Positions 5,857-9,185 of a stretch of DNA of 9,185 nt are shown in pieces. The notes beneath the pieces are model-generated. The model was given only the letters and a program-made list of their open reading frames with translations, was not told where the DNA came from and searched no databases. The position numbers and the translations under genes were made by a program. Origin of the DNA: Candidatus Altarchaeales archaeon A3 (lineage in GTDB: Archaea > Altiarchaeota > Altiarchaeia > Altiarchaeales > Altiarchaeaceae); assembly GCA_002083985.1 (NCBI GenBank), contig MTER01000013.1, positions 1 through 9,185 of the forward strand. Reading direction: 5' to 3'. Position 1 is the first letter of the stretch. Each line of letters opens with the position of its first letter.

Positions 5857-6990
5857 ATGTATTCAAAACTAACGGCAAAGATACCCTACAAGATATTGAT
5901 GGCAATTCCGCTCGTCATAGCAATTGTTATGCTTGCGATAATATCAATTAATGGATTTAATATGAGTTTTGATTTTAGCGGAGGTATGTCGCTTGAAATT
6001 TATGAAAAATTATCCGACAGTCAGATAAATGACTTAAAGAATGGACTGGCTAATAGTAATCTGCAAAATTTAAAAATTGTGAATGACGGAAATACTGTTA
6101 AGATAACAACAACATCTGAAATTTCCAACGCTGATTTTCTTTCACTTGCAGAAAAATATGCGGGATTTACAAGAAAACTCAACACGAATAGCATATTCTC
6201 CATAAATTTAAATTATAAAATTTCTCGTGATGCCGAAGAAAAATTAAAAAACAGATTCAAAGAGGAAATAAAAATAACAACTAATGACTACAGCACAAAC
6301 CTCATAATAGAAAGACGACAGATGAGTGAAATAGAAATGAAAAAAATACTGTCTGATCCCGGGTATGATATAAATTTTGACATTAACAAAGGTAGTTATT
6401 CTTTTGAGCAGGCAAATGCGAATGTCGGCGGTGTAAGTCCCGTACTTGGTGCGCAGTTGAAGGATGAAATGATATGGGCGTTTATTTTTGCAGTTATTTT
6501 AATTGCGTTGGTTATATTTGTTGCTTACCGTATGTTAATTCCGACCGTGGCAATTCTTGTAGCGGCATTTGTGGATGTAATATTTGCAGCGGGCTGTATG
6601 TCCATCTTTGGAATAGAATTAAATTTACCAACCTTACTCGCATTAGTTATGCTATTGGGATACTCTGTTGATACGGACATATTACTAACAACCCGTATAT
6701 TAAACCGAAAAACAAGTGTTAATGAAACAGTAGATGAAACAATAAAAACCGGACTGACTATGACATTTACAGCAATCGGGGCCGTCCTGACAATGTTAGT
6801 TGTTTCAAATCTGACAACGCCGAAAATTGAGGTAATCAGCGAACTTTCAATGGTAATTCTGTGCGGGCTTTTTATGGACATATTTTCTACATGGTTAATG
6901 AATACGGGAATATTAAAATGGTATGTTGAAAGAAAAACAACAAATGTAAAAAGAAAAAAATTATTTAAATTTTCATTATTTCACGAATAA
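5857..6990 (+). CDS. secF: Protein-export membrane protein SecF
   Basis: SecF pairs with SecD in the cytoplasmic membrane and assists the late steps of Sec-dependent protein translocation. The 377-residue sequence shows TM1 at about 13-34 and the SecF entry motif FDFSGGMSLEI just after it. A large extracytoplasmic domain (about 45-205) follows, then a block of five more hydrophobic segments. The block contains the conserved TM4 motif GYSVDTDILLTTR (268-280), which in archaea replaces the bacterial GYSxNDT motif. The last helices are near 300-319 and 326-353, followed by a basic cytoplasmic tail (VERKTTNVKRKK). The extracytoplasmic domain seems larger than in many archaeal SecF proteins, which are usually nearer 300 residues. 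Its stop is 2 bases before the secD ATG, so the two are almost certainly cotranscribed. Confidence 0.94.
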   Translation: MYSKLTAKIPYKILMAIPLVIAIVMLAIISINGFNMSFDFSGGMSLEIYEKLSDSQINDLKNGLANSNLQNLKIVNDGNTVKITTTSEISNADFLSLAEKYAGFTRKLNTNSIFSINLNYKISRDAEEKLKNRFKEEIKITTNDYSTNLIIERRQMSEIEMKKILSDPGYDINFDINKGSYSFEQANANVGGVSPVLGAQLKDEMIWAFIFAVILIALVIFVAYRMLIPTVAILVAAFVDVIFAAGCMSIFGIELNLPTLLALVMLLGYSVDTDILLTTRILNRKTSVNETVDETIKTGLTMTFTAIGAVLTMLVVSNLTTPKIEVISELSMVILCGLFMDIFSTWLMNTGILKWYVERKTTNVKRKKLFKFSLFHE

Positions 6991-6992
6991 AA

Positions 6993-8660
6993 ATGGAAAA
7001 GAAATTTTTTATGAGGATAATAAAGGACTGGAAAATATTGTTTTTGATTACTGCAATAATATTATCTGTGGTATTTTTATACGCCAAACCGTTAAATTTC
7101 GGTTCGGATTTTGTCGGAGGGGTCTATATTGAACTGGAACTTGAGCATTCCACAAATGGCACTGAAGAAATGCAGGCAATGAAAACGATTCTTGAAACGC
7201 GGCTGAATGGAATGGGATTAAGGGATATTCAGGTTGTTACCTGGGGAGATCAGTTTCTAGTTGTAAAGATGGCAAAGGCGTCTCCAGACCAGATTTATGA
7301 AATTGAAAGTATAATAATGCGTCAGGCAAAATATATTGAAAGAGTTGATGGAAAATTGGCCATTAAGGGAGACGAATTAACACTGGATACATCAAGTAAA
7401 GGTGTATCAGTTCTGCCTGCAGGTGAGGGCAGATATCAATGGCGGGTTGGAGCCAGACATAATGTTGAAGGTGCAAAGAGATTCGGTGAGGCAATTGCAG
7501 GAAAAATGGGCAGACCTATTGACTCTTTCATAGATGCTCCTGAAAATACTTCAATTCTGCTTACCGAAACAACCTATAAGCAACTTCATTCAATGCAAAG
7601 TTTCCAGACATTGGAAGGAGGAGATATTGCTTTTCATGGATTTGATAACGGGATTTATATAATAGAAAACAGGTCACAGATTCTCATCATACAAATAAAG
7701 ATAGTAAAGACAAATAACAGTGAAGATAATGAAAGCGATGTGTCGGAGGAAAATTTTGACTTTGATGATTTACAGGCACAATTAGATGAATTAAAAAACA
7801 ACGGCATTAATACAATAATTATAGCACAGAACAAAAATGACAACATTACGATTCAGGTTGAAAATTTCATTGCCGAAAACGGATTTAAAGTAATAAGAAA
7901 GCCAAGAGAGGATAAAATTTATGGAGAGTGGATAAAAGAACTTACTGGACTTCAGAGTTCCGCACGAATAAATATATTTTTGCCCGGGCCAGTATATACA
8001 ACAGTAATAGAAGGATATACCGGAACGAAAGCCGATGCCGAAAAGAAGGTAATTGCAACGCAGGTTTTATTAAGTTCCGGAAATTTACCAGTAAAGATTA
8101 TTCCGATATGCGGAACACAGTTTGCCGAAGGTGCAGAACAGTGTGGGGGGAAAGAAAAAACATTTGACCCGTCATTGGGCGAGAAATTTCTAAGTATTTC
8201 TGCAATAATAGGACTGATAGCAATTATTGTTGTTTCAATAATTCTTTTTATAAGATACAGAAATCCGATATTAATAATTCCTGTAATGCTTACCTGTTTA
8301 AGCGAGGTTTTAATAATACTGGGGTTTGCATCAATGATTCACTGGGAACTTGATTTACTTGCTATCGCAGGTATAATAATCGTTGTCGGAACAGGAGTAG
8401 ATAATCAGATAGTAATTCTTGATGAAACATTAAAGAAGGGAAAGAAAAAAGAGGTTGTCAGTATTGTAGAAAGAATAAAAAGTGCATTTTTTATAATATT
8501 TGTAAGTGCGGGAACGATAATAGTTGTTATGATTGCATTAATGAGTGTTGAAGCGGGGATGCTTAAGGGATTTGCATTTACAACAATTGTAGGAGTATTG
8601 ATAGGAGTAATTATTACAAGGCCGGCATTTTCAAAGATGGTAGAGTATATTGTGAAGTAA
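6993..8660 (+). CDS. secD: Protein-export membrane protein SecD
   Basis: SecD is the partner of SecF in the Sec translocase. The 555 residues have TM1 at about 14-31, then the D1 signature LNFGSDFVGGVYIELEL. An extracytoplasmic P1 region follows (for example 'WRVGARHNVEGAKRFGEAI'), then LSSGNLPVKI at the base of P1. Five further helices begin near 399, including the TM4 motif GTGVDNQIVILDE (466-478), typical of archaeal SecD. Two features stand out. One is an acidic Ser/Asn/Asp/Glu-rich linker near 240-260. The other is an insertion with two cysteines, C373 and C384 (CGTQFAEGAEQC), between LPVKIIPI and the conserved SLGEKFL entry to TM2. The ATG at 6993 follows the secF stop by 2 bases; a second Met (residue 7) is also possible. 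No Shine-Dalgarno motif is present. Confidence 0.95.
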   Translation: MEKKFFMRIIKDWKILFLITAIILSVVFLYAKPLNFGSDFVGGVYIELELEHSTNGTEEMQAMKTILETRLNGMGLRDIQVVTWGDQFLVVKMAKASPDQIYEIESIIMRQAKYIERVDGKLAIKGDELTLDTSSKGVSVLPAGEGRYQWRVGARHNVEGAKRFGEAIAGKMGRPIDSFIDAPENTSILLTETTYKQLHSMQSFQTLEGGDIAFHGFDNGIYIIENRSQILIIQIKIVKTNNSEDNESDVSEENFDFDDLQAQLDELKNNGINTIIIAQNKNDNITIQVENFIAENGFKVIRKPREDKIYGEWIKELTGLQSSARINIFLPGPVYTTVIEGYTGTKADAEKKVIATQVLLSSGNLPVKIIPICGTQFAEGAEQCGGKEKTFDPSLGEKFLSISAIIGLIAIIVVSIILFIRYRNPILIIPVMLTCLSEVLIILGFASMIHWELDLLAIAGIIIVVGTGVDNQIVILDETLKKGKKKEVVSIVERIKSAFFIIFVSAGTIIVVMIALMSVEAGMLKGFAFTTIVGVLIGVIITRPAFSKMVEYIVK

Positions 8661-8667
8661 AAGTAAA

Positions 8668-8772
8668 ACATGACTATCTGCAATTGACCGAATTAGATAT
8701 TACCAATTTAACTTCAAGTTATGTGGCAATGGTAATAATTAATTTGGTTTTTAAATTAGCAAATAGTCATGT
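8668..8772. repeat. 105-bp imperfect palindrome directly after secD
   Basis: The ends are perfect inverted copies, ACATGACTAT (8668-8677) and ATAGTCATGT (8763-8772). The pairing extends inwards with small gaps, through TGC/GCA, then CCGAATTA against TAATTTGG, then TATTACCA (8698-8705) against TGGTAATA (8730-8737). The centre is TAACTTCAAGTTA (8709-8721). By eye about 70-75% of each arm pairs. It begins 7 bases after the secD stop, so the mRNA 3' end would fold into one long hairpin. It may be an old MITE, an mRNA-stabilising or terminator structure, or a small RNA. No clear target duplication flanks it. Confidence 0.7.
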
Positions 8773-8860
8773 AAAATGGTTTTTCAAAACAAGTTTGAAC
8801 TTGCTCAATATTAAGAGGTAAATCACTCGTAACCGTCAAAAAATCACGAATAACCTCCAC
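8756..8860 (-). pseudogene. 34-codon protein-like remnant, unidentified
   Basis: A GTG-started frame on the minus strand encodes 34 residues whose middle, DLPLNIEQVQTCFEKP, reads like ordinary folded-protein sequence rather than random A/T-rich translation. It is closed by TAA on both sides. It spans the junction of the two palindromes and its end (MTIC) lies in the right arm of the first. It could be the N-terminal relic of a transposase or another lost gene, a real microprotein, or chance. I do not recognise the family. Confidence 0.25.
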
Positions 8861-8892
8861 TCTTTATTGAGCATATTCACAAGTTTTGAAAA
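8781..8892. repeat. 112-bp imperfect palindrome
   Basis: The left arm, 8781-8817, begins TTTTCAAAAC and includes TTGCTCAATA. It pairs with the right arm, 8860-8892, which includes TATTGAGCATA and ends GTTTTGAAAA. About 29 of 33 positions match, with 4 gapped bases. The loop is 8818-8859. The left arm contains its own small palindrome, CAAGTTTGAACTTG. It follows the first palindrome by 8 bases. Nature unknown; a decayed small insertion or a structured RNA are the main options. Confidence 0.65.
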
Positions 8893-8943
8893 TTGAGGGA
8901 GTAATTAATATGTGACCGTTGGTGCTCACCATCATAAATAGAA

Positions 8944-9060
8944 AAAATTAAGTAACTATTCATCTATCCCAAAAAATCACAGGTATTTTTTTTAATTTTT
9001 TGTATTTTTTTTAAAATTTCACAGGTAAATTTGATGCACTCTGAATAGTTACAAAATTAA
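8944..9060. mobile_element. MITE-like element, IS66-type ends, with 8-bp target duplication
   Basis: A 101-bp unit (8952-9052) is bounded by perfect 11-bp inverted repeats, GTAACTATTCA (8952-8962) and TGAATAGTTAC (9042-9052). The same 8-mer, AAAATTAA, directly abuts both outer ends (8944-8951 and 9053-9060), as a target-site duplication would. IS66-family insertion sequences are known for ends starting 5'-GTAA and 8-bp duplications, so this fits a non-autonomous IS66 derivative. There is no room for a transposase. The interior contains a repeated TCACAGGTA (8977-8985, 9019-9027) and two runs of eight T's, each within GTATTTTTTTTAA (8983-8995, 9002-9014). The caveat is that an A/T-only 8-mer match is less decisive in this composition. 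Confidence 0.68.
8986..9012 (+). terminator. T-tract cluster, possible archaeal terminator
   Basis: Two runs of eight T's (8986-8993, 9005-9012) with a run of six T's between (8996-9001) lie on the secFD coding strand. Archaeal RNA polymerase terminates at T-rich tracts of this kind. The cluster is about 330 bases after the secD stop and lies inside the MITE-like element. Confidence 0.4.
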
Positions 9061-9148
9061 AAGCAATATTTTAAAAATTTCACTTATACTTCATAACCTC
9101 ACAAATTGAGCTTTTTTAAATTTCTGAAATTATAATTATTTTAAAATC

Positions 9149-9168
9149 AGGAGATTTTAAAATATCCT
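9149..9168. repeat. 20-bp near-perfect palindrome
   Basis: The sequence AGGAGATTTTAAAATATCCT equals its reverse complement at 18 of 20 positions (mismatched at positions 5 and 16). A partial copy of its core, TTTTAAAAT, lies just upstream at 9139-9147. It has the symmetry of a dimeric regulator site, possibly for a gene beyond the right edge. The function is unknown. Confidence 0.5.
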
Positions 9169-9185
9169 AATGAATTACCTATTCA

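Larger units (their letters stand above)
8661..9185. other. 525-base gene-poor tail rich in palindromes
   Basis: No convincing full-length gene is present on either strand. The stretch holds two long imperfect palindromes (8668-8772, 8781-8892), a 34-codon coding-like remnant on the minus strand (8756-8860), a MITE-like insertion with target duplication (8944-9060) and a 20-bp palindrome (9149-9168). I see no tRNA, rRNA or CRISPR structure. It looks like a landing zone for small non-autonomous elements downstream of an operon. Confidence 0.7.

Noticed and set aside
8668..8772. tRNA or other standard structured RNA gene.
   Set aside because: It is one long A/T-rich hairpin with no cloverleaf, no T-loop (GTTCRA) and no G/C-rich acceptor stem.
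8663..8776. GTAAAA on both sides of the first palindrome as a target duplication.
   Set aside because: The copies overlap the inverted-repeat ends by different amounts (8663-8668 and 8771-8776), so they do not abut the ends as a duplication should.

Overview
The window looks like about 9 kb of an AT-rich archaeal chromosome. The archaeal signs are a short aIF5B-type initiation factor, a secF-secD pair in the order usual in archaea, a cobalamin-independent methionine synthase-like core protein, and TATA-like boxes upstream of genes that lack Shine-Dalgarno motifs. The lineage cannot be fixed from this sequence. An uncultivated euryarchaeal, Altiarchaeota-like or DPANN-like genome would fit, but that is a guess.

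Layout, left to right. (1) 3-1924: a large cell-surface protein made of beta-sandwich (Ig-like/carboxypeptidase-regulatory-like) repeats with a C-terminal membrane anchor. It is broken into two frames near position 295 by an apparent one-base loss. (2) 2017-2652: a decayed VapBC-type toxin-antitoxin pair that has not left any long open frame. It can be rebuilt by eye: RHH-like antitoxin, ATGA overlap, then a PIN-domain toxin, with a lost start codon, two frameshifts and one nonsense codon. (3) 2653-2854: a promoter region with a 12-bp inverted repeat. (4) 2855-3898: a MetE-like methyltransferase gene. It is convergent, with an 18-base gap, with (5) 3917-5674, the aIF5B gene on the minus strand. 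(6) 5675-5856: a divergent intergenic region with tandem repeats and TATA-like boxes. (7) 5857-8660: the secF-secD operon, with a 2-base gap. (8) 8661-9185: 525 bases with no convincing gene but dense structure. It holds two long imperfect palindromes, a 34-codon coding-like remnant, a 101-bp MITE-like element with 11-bp terminal inverted repeats and 8-bp target duplications, and a 20-bp palindrome.

How it fits together: secF and secD encode the membrane partners of the Sec translocon, which exports proteins of the kind encoded at the left end. aIF5B and the MetE-like enzyme are housekeeping functions. The accessory, fast-changing parts are the dead toxin-antitoxin locus and the palindromic/MITE tail. 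The most specific new observation is the tail element at 8944-9060. Its 5'-GTAA ends and 8-bp duplication match what is known of IS66-family insertions, although it carries no transposase.
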